From the NCBI GenBank assembly GCA_903862935.1, contig CAIOZY010000029.1:1-34332 (forward strand): a stretch of DNA of 34,332 nt, in the 5' to 3' direction. The notes beneath the pieces are model-generated. The model did no database searches. It had not been told where the DNA came from and was given only the letters and a program-made list of their open reading frames with translations. Each line of letters starts with the position of its first letter. Positions within the stretch are counted from its first letter, which is position 1. Source of the stretch: an uncultured Opitutaceae bacterium. GTDB lineage: Bacteria; Verrucomicrobiota; Verrucomicrobiia; Opitutales; Opitutaceae. This document shows, piece by piece, positions 23,219 through 32,453 of this stretch. A program made the translations under genes and the position numbers.

Positions 23219-25456
23219 ATGAACCTCACAAGACTGCCATGGCCAGCTCGGCTCGCATCCTGGGCCCTTCTTGCTGCGTACCCCGGGATGTCTCAGATCT
23301 CCCCGACGACGCAGGCTCCGGATCAGTACCGGGTCGGCAACTTCGTCGTCCGGGTCTCCCCTAGGGAGGACGGCTGCCCCGTCCTCAGCGTGGCTCACTC
23401 GGCTGACACCGGGCGCGCGATCTGGGAAAGTCCTTCCGGCGTCCCCTTCCTTGCCGCAGCGGAGGGCAAGGAGACAATCCGGGTGTTCGGCCGTCCGGAG
23501 GGCGTTTATGAGATCACGGATCGAGTGCTCAGGCAGTCCGATAGGCAGACCATTGACACGATTGCCCTCGAGGACCGCGCACTCATCCTCCGCGGTCATC
23601 TAGAAGGCCGGGACCTCACCACGGCCTACCGGTTCACGCTGCGGCCGGTCTCGGAAAACCAGCTCCAATTCCAGGCGGACGTCGAGGGGCCGGGAGCGAA
23701 AGGCCTCAACCGCCTGTACCTCCGCTGCGCATCCTTCCGGGACGAACGCGTCTACGGGTTCGGACAGCAGCTCACCTTCTTCGACAATAAAGGGCACCTG
23801 GTTCCGATCCTGGTCCAGGAGCACGGCGTGGGACGCGGCCTTCCGGTTATCACCCAGCTTGTCAACGTCACCCACAGCCGAGCTGGAGGCAACCCATTCA
23901 TGACTGAGGCGCCGGCGCCGCACTACATCACGACAAAGCTCCGGTCAGTGTTCCTTGAGAACTACGAATACAGTGAGTTCGACCTGCGGCGTCCGGATCG
24001 GATTGAGATAAAGTTATTCTCAAACACCCTCACGGGACGGATCCTCCATGGCCGCACACCGCTGGAGTTGATCGAGGAGTACACGGCGTACGCCGGAAGG
24101 ATGAGGCGGCTCCCCGACTGGGTGCACGAGGGGGCGATCGTCGGCCTGCAGGGGGGCACTGACCTCGTCCGACAGAAGCTGGCGACCCTGGACCGAGCGG
24201 GTGTTCCGCTCGCAGGGGTGTGGATCCAGGACTGGTGTGGCCGGCGCGTGACCGCCGACGGATCTCGGCTCTGGTGGAATTGGCAGCTCGACGAGACCTA
24301 TTACCCAGGATGGAGCGACCTGGTATCCGAGCTGGGGCGGCGGAACGTGCGCGTGCTGACCTATATCAATCCGTTCTTCGCCAACGATCCGGGCCACGAC
24401 AGCCAGTTCAAGGAGGCGGAGAAAGCGGGTTTCCTCGTCAAGCGCGCGGACGGCACGCCCTACATGAACCGCAACCGCGGTTTCGCAGCAGGAATGGTCG
24501 ATCTCAGCAATCTCAAGGCGCGCGAATGGGTGAAGGGCATCATCAAGAACGAGCTGATTGCGCGGGGCGGATCCTCGGGCTGGATGGCCGATTTTGGCGA
24601 GGCCCTCCCGTTCGATTCGTCGCTCTCAGGAGGCTCCGATCCCGCTGTCTGGCATAACCGCTATGCCGAGCAGTGGGCAGCTGTAAACCGCGAGGCGATC
24701 GAGGAGGCCGGCCGTGGGGACATCGTCTTCTTCAGCCGCTCCGGGTTCACCAGGAGCCCAGCCAGCTCCACCTTGTTCTGGCTCGGCGACCAGCTCCAGA
24801 CTTGGGATGAATACGACGGAATAAAGACGGCGCTGACGGGGCTGCTTTCGGGCGGGGTGTCGGGCTTTAGCCTCCTGCACAGCGACGTCGGTGGGTACGG
24901 CGCCGCGGTGCTGAAGTTGGGCGGGGTCACTCTCCCGGTTGTCGTGCGCTCCAAGGAGTTGCTGATGCGTTGGGAGGAACTCAACGCCTTCACCTGCCTG
25001 CTCCGCACGCACGAGGGCCTCCTGCCGCTCGACAGCGCGCAGTTCGACTCCGACGCCGAGACGCTTTCACATTTCGCCCGGATGGCCAAGCTGTACAAGG
25101 CGCTGGGGTTCTACCGGAAGGCTCTCGTAGACGAGGCGGCCCGTACGGGACATCCCGTCGTCCGCCACCCATTCCTGGAGTTTCCCGAGGACCCCAACAC
25201 GTTCGATCTCCGATACCAGTTTCTCCTGGGGTCAGAGTTGATGGTGGCCCCAGTGCTGGATTCAGGGAAGACGAGCGTCAGCCTGTACCTGCCCAAGGGG
25301 CAATGGGTCAACCTCTGGACGGCCACGCGAACGGATAATCCCTCCGGGGAATGGGTGACGGTCCCCGCCCCGCTGGGCCAACCGGCGGTCTTTTACCGCG
25401 AAGGTTCAGAAATTGGCGAACGCCTGAGATCCATTCTCAGGTCGGAGGGCATCTGA
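23219..25456 (+). CDS. sulfoquinovosidase (GH31, YihQ type), probably exported
   Basis: This is a 745-residue family 31 glycosidase that cleaves the alpha-glycosidic bond of sulfoquinovosyl glycerol or sulfolipid, releasing sulfoquinovose. The YihQ signature is intact: Gln337, Arg350 and Trp353 in QDW-x10-R-x2-W have the spacing of Gln288/Arg301/Trp304, which bind the sugar and its sulfonate in E. coli YihQ. Asp458 in GWMADFGE is the nucleophile, Asp524 in LGDQ the acid/base, and Tyr560 in SDVGGY matches YihQ Tyr508. One difference: YihQ's GEQ turn near its N-terminal domain reads GQQ. The first about 28 residues look like a signal peptide, unlike cytoplasmic YihQ. The ATG at 23219 is preferred over an upstream TTG. 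Confidence 0.93.
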   Translation: MNLTRLPWPARLASWALLAAYPGMSQISPTTQAPDQYRVGNFVVRVSPREDGCPVLSVAHSADTGRAIWESPSGVPFLAAAEGKETIRVFGRPEGVYEITDRVLRQSDRQTIDTIALEDRALILRGHLEGRDLTTAYRFTLRPVSENQLQFQADVEGPGAKGLNRLYLRCASFRDERVYGFGQQLTFFDNKGHLVPILVQEHGVGRGLPVITQLVNVTHSRAGGNPFMTEAPAPHYITTKLRSVFLENYEYSEFDLRRPDRIEIKLFSNTLTGRILHGRTPLELIEEYTAYAGRMRRLPDWVHEGAIVGLQGGTDLVRQKLATLDRAGVPLAGVWIQDWCGRRVTADGSRLWWNWQLDETYYPGWSDLVSELGRRNVRVLTYINPFFANDPGHDSQFKEAEKAGFLVKRADGTPYMNRNRGFAAGMVDLSNLKAREWVKGIIKNELIARGGSSGWMADFGEALPFDSSLSGGSDPAVWHNRYAEQWAAVNREAIEEAGRGDIVFFSRSGFTRSPASSTLFWLGDQLQTWDEYDGIKTALTGLLSGGVSGFSLLHSDVGGYGAAVLKLGGVTLPVVVRSKELLMRWEELNAFTCLLRTHEGLLPLDSAQFDSDAETLSHFARMAKLYKALGFYRKALVDEAARTGHPVVRHPFLEFPEDPNTFDLRYQFLLGSELMVAPVLDSGKTSVSLYLPKGQWVNLWTATRTDNPSGEWVTVPAPLGQPAVFYREGSEIGERLRSILRSEGI

Positions 25457-25588
25457 TAGGAGCACTACGGCAAGGAATTGGAATTTGCGGATTCCATTTA
25501 CTAGGCCGTGCGCTCTTGCGTCAGGGGCACGCCAATTCGGCCCCGTGCGGCTGGATCACCATTGCCGACTCGTTGCCGTCTGCTGGCG

Positions 25589-27298
25589 TTAGGGACGGCG
25601 CATGCCGTCGGGTAGGTCGAGTGCCAGGGTGCCCCCGGGATTCATGATGTTGCTTGGGTCCAGGTGGCGCTTTATCGCACGGAACAACTCGAGCTGGTTG
25701 TGTCCGATCTGACCTTCAAGCCATGGGGCCGTCATCTTGCCGATCCCGTGGTGGTGACTCATGGTGGCCCCCAAGCGGCGGATCGCGTCCAGGATCCCGG
25801 CCTGGTAGGCCTTGTATTCCTCGATCGTCTCCATGCGGGCGATGAAGATGAAGTAGAGGTTCGCGCCCTGCTGGTAACAGTGGGACATATGGCACATGAC
25901 GATGGTGTCCGGGCGGGTGTGGCAGAAGGCCCGGACGCCTTCGTGAACCCTGGAAAGCGTATCCCAGGTAACTGAGCACTCCAAAGTGTCGATCAGGATG
26001 CCGAAGTCCATGAGGTCGTCCCTTAGGTACGGATCCTTGAAACGCCCGTGCTCCCAGGACTTCGCCACAAGGCCCGTCAAGGAGAACCCCCCGTGGGCGC
26101 GCGCGATCCTAGAGACGGTCCGCCGCACTTGGCGTGTATAGCCTGAGCTGCCATCGGAGGAGCCGAGGAGAAGGCAGCGGCGGCCGGGCTTCATGCCCAT
26201 GAAGCCCAAGACGGCCTCTGCGATGGGTCCTTCTACCCCGTAGAGCTTGAGGGCCACGTCCGTCTCCTCGGAGTCGGAGAGGCGGAAAACGCTGGGCCTG
26301 CCGCCTTCGTCCTGAAGGACCTCCCTCGCGGCAAGGCAGGCTGACTCCCAGTCGGGAAACATGTAGCTGAATCGGCGGGTGTTTTCCGGCCGGTAACGAA
26401 ATACCTTAAGGGTCAACGAAGTTAGTACTCCGAAGGCACCCTCGCTCCCCAGGAGAATCTGGTCCGTGTCTGGGCCTGTTGCCGCGGCGGGATGGTCCTG
26501 CGTGCGCAGGATCCCCGCGGGGGTGACCATCTCCTGGCTTATCACGATATCCTCGATCTTCCCGTAGTAGGTGGAGTTCTGTCCCGCTCCCCGGGTTGCT
26601 GCCCAGCCGCCCACGGAGGAGAATTCGAAGGATTGGGGAAAGTGGCCGCAGGTGTAGCGACGTCGGGCTCCCAGGAGCTGTGGGGCGTTGTTGAGGGTGG
26701 CCTCCAAATCGGGGCCCATGAGGCCTGGCTCGACTGTGATCGTCTGGTCCACCTCGTTGAAGCGGACCACCTTGTTCATGTGCCGGCGCAGATCCAAGCT
26801 CACACCGCCCTTCAGGCACTCCACGCCGCGAGTCACGCTCGAGCCTCCGCCGTAGGGAGTGAGTGGAATTCCCCTGGCCGCGCAGTGGGCAACGATCCGA
26901 ACCACGTCGTGACGGTCCCTGGGGTAGAGAACGGCCTCGGGCAAGTTCTCCACGATCCGATCCCTTAGCCGCATGAGATCGAGCATCGTCTTCCCGTAGG
27001 CCACTCCCAGGCGGTCCCGAGGGTTCCCCGAGACGCCCTCATCCCCGAGGATGGCCCGGAAAGCGTGGAGATCCTCAGGGGAAAGACGGGAAGGTGCGAC
27101 GATGTGGACGGGGTCCAAACCCAGGTCCCTGGGCTTGCGGAGATCATCATCGGCAAGGTGGAGGCGCCGCTTCAGGAGGGCGCTAAGGCGGCGGTTGGGG
27201 TGCTTGTACTTGTCCCGGGCGCCCCATTTGAAGATGGCGCGCCAAGACCCCTCCGGTGCGGGAACTTCGTTCCAAGGTGGTGGGAATGGTGTCGGCAT
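25589..27298 (-). CDS. FAD-linked oxidase of the alkylglycerone-phosphate synthase (AGPS) family
   Basis: This is a 569-residue flavoprotein with a VAO/FAD_binding_4 domain (LYPRDRHDVVRIVAHC, LTPYGGGSSVTRG) and a C-terminal FAD-oxidase domain. SFEFSSVGGWAATRGAGQNSTYYGKIED and the His triplet at 515-517 (HHHGIGKM) match the AGPS subgroup rather than ordinary glycolate or lactate oxidases. In eukaryotes AGPS makes the ether bond of plasmalogens from acyl-DHAP; bacterial relatives such as E. coli YgcU mostly have unknown substrates. The ATG at 27298 follows GAGGAA and lies 10 bases after the kinase stop, so it is the last gene of the operon. GlpD upstream could supply DHAP; the real reaction is open. 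Confidence 0.88.
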   Translation of the reverse strand: MPTPFPPPWNEVPAPEGSWRAIFKWGARDKYKHPNRRLSALLKRRLHLADDDLRKPRDLGLDPVHIVAPSRLSPEDLHAFRAILGDEGVSGNPRDRLGVAYGKTMLDLMRLRDRIVENLPEAVLYPRDRHDVVRIVAHCAARGIPLTPYGGGSSVTRGVECLKGGVSLDLRRHMNKVVRFNEVDQTITVEPGLMGPDLEATLNNAPQLLGARRRYTCGHFPQSFEFSSVGGWAATRGAGQNSTYYGKIEDIVISQEMVTPAGILRTQDHPAAATGPDTDQILLGSEGAFGVLTSLTLKVFRYRPENTRRFSYMFPDWESACLAAREVLQDEGGRPSVFRLSDSEETDVALKLYGVEGPIAEAVLGFMGMKPGRRCLLLGSSDGSSGYTRQVRRTVSRIARAHGGFSLTGLVAKSWEHGRFKDPYLRDDLMDFGILIDTLECSVTWDTLSRVHEGVRAFCHTRPDTIVMCHMSHCYQQGANLYFIFIARMETIEEYKAYQAGILDAIRRLGATMSHHHGIGKMTAPWLEGQIGHNQLELFRAIKRHLDPSNIMNPGGTLALDLPDGMRRP

Positions 27299-27308
27299 TG
27301 ATGGTTCC

Positions 27309-28886
27309 TCAGGGGAGGGAAGGGTCCTCGTCGGCGGCCCTCTCGGGATAATTGTGGATGGCGCGAAGATCGGTGTGGAGCGGGTGAAGCCGCCCGAACA
27401 TGCGCCCGTAGACCTTGCGGTAAATTTTCTCGTAGAGAGCGCGGTTAACCGGATGGGGCACGTAGGTTCGTCCCGCGCGCACCATACCCGCCACGGCCTC
27501 GGTGATCGAGGGGTAGAGGCCCACGCCGGCCGCCGTGATGACCGCGGTGCCCAGTCCTGCAGTCTCGTAGGTCTCCCCTGCGAAGAGCTCCCGTCCGAAG
27601 ATATCGGCGGTGATTTGGCAGATTTCGGTGGATTGGGTGGCTCCCCCGGAAATGCCCACATTTCGGATGGAGAGGCGCCCCCTGCGCTCGATCCTTTCCA
27701 ACCCCTCCCGCAGGGCGAAGGCTAGGCCCTCGATGACCGACCGGTAGAGATGCGCCCTTGTGTGCACGTCTCCAAAACCGATGATCGCTCCCTTTGCCCC
27801 GGGGGCCTTGAGGCTGGGTCCCCAATTAGGAAGGGTCGTCAGACCCATCGAACCCGGCGGAACAGCGCGCAGGTGGCGATCAAGAATCACCTCGGGGGCC
27901 ACCCCTGCGGCCTGGGCCTCCTGGATTTCCTTGGCCGCAAACTCCCGCTTGAACCAGCTGATCATCCAGTAGCCCCTGAAAATTTCCATCTCCGGGTTGT
28001 AACAGCCGGGAAGGGCGGCCGGGTAGGGCGGCATGAAAGCAATGGGCTCGAAGTAACGCCTGCTTGTCGTCTGGACCGTGGCCGTTGTCCCGAACGAGAC
28101 CGCGGCCCTGTCCTCGCCCACGCAGCCGATGCCGACTGTCTCGGCCCCCTTGTCGGAGGCGCAGGCCACGACGGGCAGACCCTCGGGAATGCCCGTGGCC
28201 TCGCTGGCCTGGGCGGTCACGCGGCCCAGGATGGACCCCGCAGGCACCAACTCGGGAAGGCGCTCGCGCTCGATGGGAACGAGGAGGGCGGGCAGTTCGC
28301 CCGGCGCGGCCCAGCGGATGGCTTTGTAGTTGAACGGTACGTGCCCGATCTGGGCAGCCACGGTGTCCCGAAACACGCCGGTGAGACGGTAGTTGATGAA
28401 CCCCGAGAGCAAGAGTGCCTTGTGGGTTCTTGACCAAACATCCGGCTGTTCCTGGCGGACCCAATTCGTGCGGCAATCCTGCTGGACCTTCATCACGCCC
28501 TCCAAGATGCCCGCAGCCCGGAAGATCACACGTTTGGGAAGGCTCGGCCGGTAGACAGTCCGGGCCTTGCGGGTATCAAGCCAAAGGATTGCCGGCCTCA
28601 CCGGGTTGCCCTCGGCATCCACCAGAATGTGGGTGTCCCGCTGGGTCGCAACCCCGACTCCGCGGATCCGGGCAAATGGGCCGGGAGCCAAATTTTTGAG
28701 CTCTTTGACAGCGGAGCAGAGAGTTTTCCACCAGAAGTTGGCATCCTGCTCGGCCCATCCGGGCCTGGGACTCACGTAGGGTTCGTATTCCACCTTTACC
28801 TTGTGGAGCAGGTGCCCGGATGCATCGAACAACATGGCCCTCAGGCTCTGGGTTCCGCAGTCGATGGAGAGGAGGGTGGCATCCAT
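27309..28886 (-). CDS. FGGY-family carbohydrate (glycerol-like) kinase
   Basis: This is a 525-residue FGGY kinase with two actin-like domains. SIDCGTQSLRAMLFD at residues 7-21 is the N-terminal phosphate-binding loop. Asp245 in ASDKGAETVG is the catalytic base position, and ISGGATQSTEICQITADIFG is the C-terminal ATP-site motif. True glycerol kinases have GDQ in place of SDK, so the substrate may be a glycerol-like polyol or another sugar. Paired with an AGPS-like flavoprotein it resembles the E. coli YgcE-YgcU arrangement. It begins nine bases after the glpD stop. Kinase followed by GlpD-type oxidation would convert a polyol to a triose phosphate; this is inference. Confidence 0.9.
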   Translation of the reverse strand: MDATLLSIDCGTQSLRAMLFDASGHLLHKVKVEYEPYVSPRPGWAEQDANFWWKTLCSAVKELKNLAPGPFARIRGVGVATQRDTHILVDAEGNPVRPAILWLDTRKARTVYRPSLPKRVIFRAAGILEGVMKVQQDCRTNWVRQEQPDVWSRTHKALLLSGFINYRLTGVFRDTVAAQIGHVPFNYKAIRWAAPGELPALLVPIERERLPELVPAGSILGRVTAQASEATGIPEGLPVVACASDKGAETVGIGCVGEDRAAVSFGTTATVQTTSRRYFEPIAFMPPYPAALPGCYNPEMEIFRGYWMISWFKREFAAKEIQEAQAAGVAPEVILDRHLRAVPPGSMGLTTLPNWGPSLKAPGAKGAIIGFGDVHTRAHLYRSVIEGLAFALREGLERIERRGRLSIRNVGISGGATQSTEICQITADIFGRELFAGETYETAGLGTAVITAAGVGLYPSITEAVAGMVRAGRTYVPHPVNRALYEKIYRKVYGRMFGRLHPLHTDLRAIHNYPERAADEDPSLP

Positions 28887-28895
28887 GGCGGGTGA

Positions 28896-30584
28896 CTAGA
28901 GTTGCGATCTCTGGATGACGTCCAGGTAGCGATCCAATTCCTGACGTTCTCGGGCCGGGGTCCAGCCAAAGCGCCCGCCCATGATCCTGGCCACAGACGC
29001 CGCGAGGTGATTCTGGAGGCTCGAAGCCACGAGAAACTGCATTTCCGTTCGGCGCATCATCACATCCGTGAGGTGGCAGGGGGACTCGAAGGTCAGGATG
29101 TGGTGGATTTCGGCAGGGCAGTAGGGATGTCCGCCAACGAATGGAATGCCCAGAGCGGGGCTGCGCCTAACCTCCCTGAGGATGGCAAGGGCCGCCTGCC
29201 CGTACTGCTGGTGGAGATGGCGGAGGAGGGTTTCGGGCGAAGCAGTCAGACCCTCGCCGCGGGCGGCGTTGACAAAGGCTTTCCAGGTGATGCCCACCTT
29301 GTAGGGCCGCCGACTGAAGTGGCGCCGGGCCTCCCGGCCCTTGAGTTTCCGGATGTGCCCGCCGCGGCTGCAGGCTTGGAGGCACTCGAAGCCCATGGTG
29401 CGGAAAGTGGTGAGTTTGCCGCCAGCTATGGTGACCAGTCCGGTGCCCCGATCGAGGATGACATGCCGGCGGCTCACACTGGACTCGTGGACTCCCTTTT
29501 GGCGGATCAAGGGTCGGATGCCGGCGTAGGTGGCAATGACGTCGGCTTGGGTGAGCCGGGCGTTCGGGAAATAGGCATTCACGGTGCGCAGGAGGTAGTC
29601 GCAGTCCTTCCCCTCGCACCAGGGGGAGTCCAGGTCCCCCCGGTAGTCGGTGTCTGTCGTTCCTATGACCGAGACGTCGTCGCGGCGCATAACAAAGAAA
29701 GTGCGCCCGTCGTCCACGGACCTCAGGGCGAAGGCCTCACGGTTGCCCAAGCGGTCGCTTGGGACCACGATGTGGACGCCCTTGGTTGGCCGGATCATCT
29801 CTGAGTCCACGCCGGCGAGGGCTAGGGTTTCGTCGGTCCAAATGCCCGTCGCGTTCACGACACAGCGGGCCCTTACCCGGAAGGTGCTGTTTCGTTCTCG
29901 GTCCTCGAGCTGCAACCCCGCTACGCGGCCCTCCTCGACGATCACCTTGCGGGCGGCGACGTAATTAAGGGCCACGGAGCGGCCGCCGGACAGGTCCCGG
30001 GCCTCCTTGATTGTTTCGAGGGTGAGCCGGGAGTCGTCCACGTTTGTATCGAAATAGTAGCCCGCCATGAGGAGGTCGTCAGCACGCAGGGCCGGCTCCC
30101 GACGGGCCATTTCGTCGGCATTGAAGAAGCGGTGTGGGTTGTTCTTAAAGGGCGAGAAGGCGTTCGAGAGGAAGTCGTAGAGGAAGATCGCCGCCCTTAT
30201 CTTGCCCGGCGTGTACTTTCCCCCCTTGTGGGCCAAAAAATAGAAGCCCAGGGGCCGCACGAGATTGGGGAGCGCCTGGCGGAGCCAGTTGCGCTCTGTC
30301 GCGCTCTCCCGCACGAGCCGCCATTCCTTCTGCGCCAAGTAGCGAAATCCCCCGTGGGCCAGCTTGCTGGACCGGCTGGAGGTGCCGAAGGCGAAGTCTT
30401 CCTTGTCCACGAGGAGGAATGTGAGGCCGCGGAGGGCGGCCTCCCTCGCCACGCCGGCGCCTGTGACACCGCCGCCAATGATCACCAGATCGAACTCGGC
30501 CGTTGCGGCGCGCTCAAGATCGGCGGCGCGGTCAGAGGGCGCCCAGGAGAGTGATTTGCCCTCCATGGAACAGGGACCGTTCAC
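28896..30584 (-). CDS. glpD: glycerol-3-phosphate dehydrogenase, FAD-dependent
   Basis: This is a 562-residue flavoprotein that oxidises glycerol 3-phosphate to DHAP and passes electrons to quinone at the inner membrane. The FAD-binding loop LVIIGGGVTGAGVAREAALRG lies near residues 33-53, and SSRSSKLAHGGFRYL is the GlpD signature. TKGVHIVVP, IGTTDTDYRGD and FPNARLTQADVIATYAGIRPL follow in family order; a C-terminal helical domain completes the usual length. GTG 30584 was chosen because GGAGG lies six bases before it and GTGA overlaps the GntR stop. It is the central metabolic enzyme of this operon and points to glycerol or a glycerol analogue as intermediate. Confidence 0.93.
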   Translation of the reverse strand: MNGPCSMEGKSLSWAPSDRAADLERAATAEFDLVIIGGGVTGAGVAREAALRGLTFLLVDKEDFAFGTSSRSSKLAHGGFRYLAQKEWRLVRESATERNWLRQALPNLVRPLGFYFLAHKGGKYTPGKIRAAIFLYDFLSNAFSPFKNNPHRFFNADEMARREPALRADDLLMAGYYFDTNVDDSRLTLETIKEARDLSGGRSVALNYVAARKVIVEEGRVAGLQLEDRERNSTFRVRARCVVNATGIWTDETLALAGVDSEMIRPTKGVHIVVPSDRLGNREAFALRSVDDGRTFFVMRRDDVSVIGTTDTDYRGDLDSPWCEGKDCDYLLRTVNAYFPNARLTQADVIATYAGIRPLIRQKGVHESSVSRRHVILDRGTGLVTIAGGKLTTFRTMGFECLQACSRGGHIRKLKGREARRHFSRRPYKVGITWKAFVNAARGEGLTASPETLLRHLHQQYGQAALAILREVRRSPALGIPFVGGHPYCPAEIHHILTFESPCHLTDVMMRRTEMQFLVASSLQNHLAASVARIMGGRFGWTPARERQELDRYLDVIQRSQL

Positions 30585-31312
30585 AGGACACCTCCCCCGG
30601 ATCGACCGGGCAGTTGGATGAATTCGAGGGGATAAATATCGGTGCGCAGGGTGAAGCCGACGGCATAGTAGGCACTTCGCTTGCGGAAGAGGACTCGCTC
30701 CACCCGGAGGGTCTGGCGAGTCCCCAACAGCAGGGCTATCTCCCGATCTGGCTTGCGACGGAAGTCAAGGGCGAGGAAGCGGTTCTGGACCCGGTCCGGA
30801 GAAAGTCCGTAGCTGTTGTGCATGAGGGAGTGGAGGGACCCGGTGAAGTCGGAACCCTCAACCCCGGGGACCGCCCGCTCGAGGAAATAGCTCTCTTCCA
30901 CGGCCAAGGTCTTGTCCTTCACCAGGCGCAGCCTCCGGACCAGGAAGACCTGTCTCTCCGCTTTGAAGAATCCATGGAGGAAGGGGGAGGGAAGTGCCTC
31001 TGGGGAAATCCAGCCCTGTGCGAGGACCTTGTTTGACACGGAGACGTGGGAACGGGCCAGCTCCTCCGTGACTGACAGGGCGCCGGAGAGGGGATTGAAA
31101 CTTGGGGAGGACTCCACAAAGGTGCCCTGACCGTGCATCCGATAGATCAGGCCCTCCGCCTCGAGGACCGCAAGGGCCTTGCGGACAGTCTCCCGGCTGG
31201 CCCTGAAGAGGCGGGCCAGGTCGGGCTCGGAGGGAATGCGGTCTTTCCACTCCCCGGAATGGATCCGCTGGCGGATGCCTTCCTGGATGGTAGAGGAGAC
31301 GGTGGTGGTCAT
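30581..31312 (-). CDS. GntR/UTRA (HutC-type) transcriptional repressor
   Basis: This is a 243-residue regulator. Residues 1 to about 70 form the GntR winged helix-turn-helix (IPSEPDLARLFRASRETVRKALAVLEAEGLIYRMHGQGTFV). The rest is a UTRA effector domain, ending in a typical YYAVGFTLRTDIYPLEF. The ATG at 31312 matches the family N-terminus; the frame is open upstream but overlaps the neighbouring gene. Its stop overlaps the glpD start by four bases. HutC-type repressors recognise GTMTAKAC palindromes; a perfect TGTCTAGACA stands in front of the first gene of this operon. It likely represses its own operon and is released by a pathway metabolite. Confidence 0.93.
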   Translation of the reverse strand: MTTTVSSTIQEGIRQRIHSGEWKDRIPSEPDLARLFRASRETVRKALAVLEAEGLIYRMHGQGTFVESSPSFNPLSGALSVTEELARSHVSVSNKVLAQGWISPEALPSPFLHGFFKAERQVFLVRRLRLVKDKTLAVEESYFLERAVPGVEGSDFTGSLHSLMHNSYGLSPDRVQNRFLALDFRRKPDREIALLLGTRQTLRVERVLFRKRSAYYAVGFTLRTDIYPLEFIQLPGRSGGGVL

Positions 31313-31352
31313 AGGGCGGGTGATTGGATTATTCAGCGCGCCTCTGGGGGGC

Positions 31353-32441
31353 TCAGGAATAAACGGCGCCGAAGCGCCGCTCCACCTCCAGCCCGAGGGC
31401 CTCGGTCCGGCGTTCGTCGGTGAATGGAAGCAAGGCGTAGACGCCTTTCGGACCGATGGCGTCAAGCAGGGGGATCAGCTCCTCCGTCCTGGCCACGAGC
31501 ACCTGAACGGACTTGCCGGCGGCGAGGATCCGCCGGTACAGGTCATACCAGCGGCGGTTTCCGCCGGTCTCGATCCCGGCCTGCGGCGTCCATTCGATCG
31601 CATCCAGCTGCTCGATGGACAGGAGCGAGTCCAGGTGAATCATGGCCTGCGTGCCATCGAGGTGGTACAGCGAATGGTCCAGCCAGGCGCATTGGGCGGT
31701 GAGCGCAGGGACGATGAAACGCTGATACATTGCTGGGGAAAACGTAGCCGACATGTCGCATTGCAGCTTCGCAACCTTGCCCGGACCCCAGATCATGAAC
31801 GGACCAAAGCTCGAGCTTCCGTCCTCCAGCTTGATTCGGTCGTAGATGCGAGCGTACGCGGCGAACCAGACTTCATTGATCTCCCGAACCTTCTGTTCCA
31901 CCCACTCCGGCCGCTCCATCATGTCCATGAGCAAGGTTTCGCTGCCGCGCAGCGACGCGAGCACGTCCACGTTCTCGATCAGGTCCGGACAGCCGACCAT
32001 GTACTTGCCCCTGCCCAGTTCGATGCATCGATCCACGATCTCCATGCTCTTCAGCCACCAAGGATGGCCGGGATCGAATTGCATGGGGGGCAGTTTCTCA
32101 GGCTCCCCTTCGTCCGCGATGTTCGGATGATACCAGACCGTGTCCTCGGCGAATCCGGCCCGGGCGCCGAGGAAAAGGGCGAGCGAGCCGGGGCCAATAT
32201 TGGTGGTGGCAATTGGCAGGAGGTCGAGCGGATACGCCGAGCGCGACAGCCTATAGTTGTTCTCCGCCGCGCGAAACTCGGGATTGCAATACCGCTCCTC
32301 CAGGCTGCGGGGGCGTCCGGGCGGCGCGACCTCGGCGTGGGGCTGGCTGGCCGCGGGGGCCAGTCCGCCAATCAGCAGTCCTTCGTGATTCCACCACCGA
32401 ATGAAGCGGCGCTTGGTTTGTTCCCAGTTTGATTTCCACAT
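31353..32441 (-). CDS. URO-D superfamily protein (uroporphyrinogen decarboxylase-like)
   Basis: This is a 362-residue TIM-barrel protein of the uroporphyrinogen decarboxylase/methylcobamide methyltransferase superfamily (COG0407). The core is recognisable from GCPDLIENVDVLASLRG (about residues 150-166), followed by LYHLDGTQAMIHLDSLLSIEQLDAIEWTPQAG near residue 262. It lacks the heme-pathway HemE N-terminus, so it is not housekeeping HemE. The substrate is unknown; corrinoid-dependent demethylation is one possibility in this family. It sits 12 bases after the MFS gene and 40 bases before the GntR gene, inside the operon. Its part in sulfosugar or glycerol metabolism is not evident. Confidence 0.75.
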   Translation of the reverse strand: MWKSNWEQTKRRFIRWWNHEGLLIGGLAPAASQPHAEVAPPGRPRSLEERYCNPEFRAAENNYRLSRSAYPLDLLPIATTNIGPGSLALFLGARAGFAEDTVWYHPNIADEGEPEKLPPMQFDPGHPWWLKSMEIVDRCIELGRGKYMVGCPDLIENVDVLASLRGSETLLMDMMERPEWVEQKVREINEVWFAAYARIYDRIKLEDGSSSFGPFMIWGPGKVAKLQCDMSATFSPAMYQRFIVPALTAQCAWLDHSLYHLDGTQAMIHLDSLLSIEQLDAIEWTPQAGIETGGNRRWYDLYRRILAAGKSVQVLVARTEELIPLLDAIGPKGVYALLPFTDERRTEALGLEVERRFGAVYS

Positions 32442-32453
32442 ATGAGAATTGGT

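Noticed and set aside
25457-25588. Intrinsic terminator between the convergent sulfoquinovosidase and AGPS-like genes
   Set aside because: Only weak five-base stems (for example GGAAT/ATTCC near 25480-25496) without a proper T-run; not strong enough to call.
27051-27725. Plus-strand open frame of 224 codons across the AGPS-like/FGGY junction
   Set aside because: Antisense to both genes; composition reflects reversed codons of real genes.
31179-32432. Plus-strand open frame of 417 codons opposite the GntR and URO-D genes
   Set aside because: It is the antisense of two well-supported genes. The product is His/Arg/Gln-rich with no recognisable domain, a common artefact of GC-rich coding DNA.
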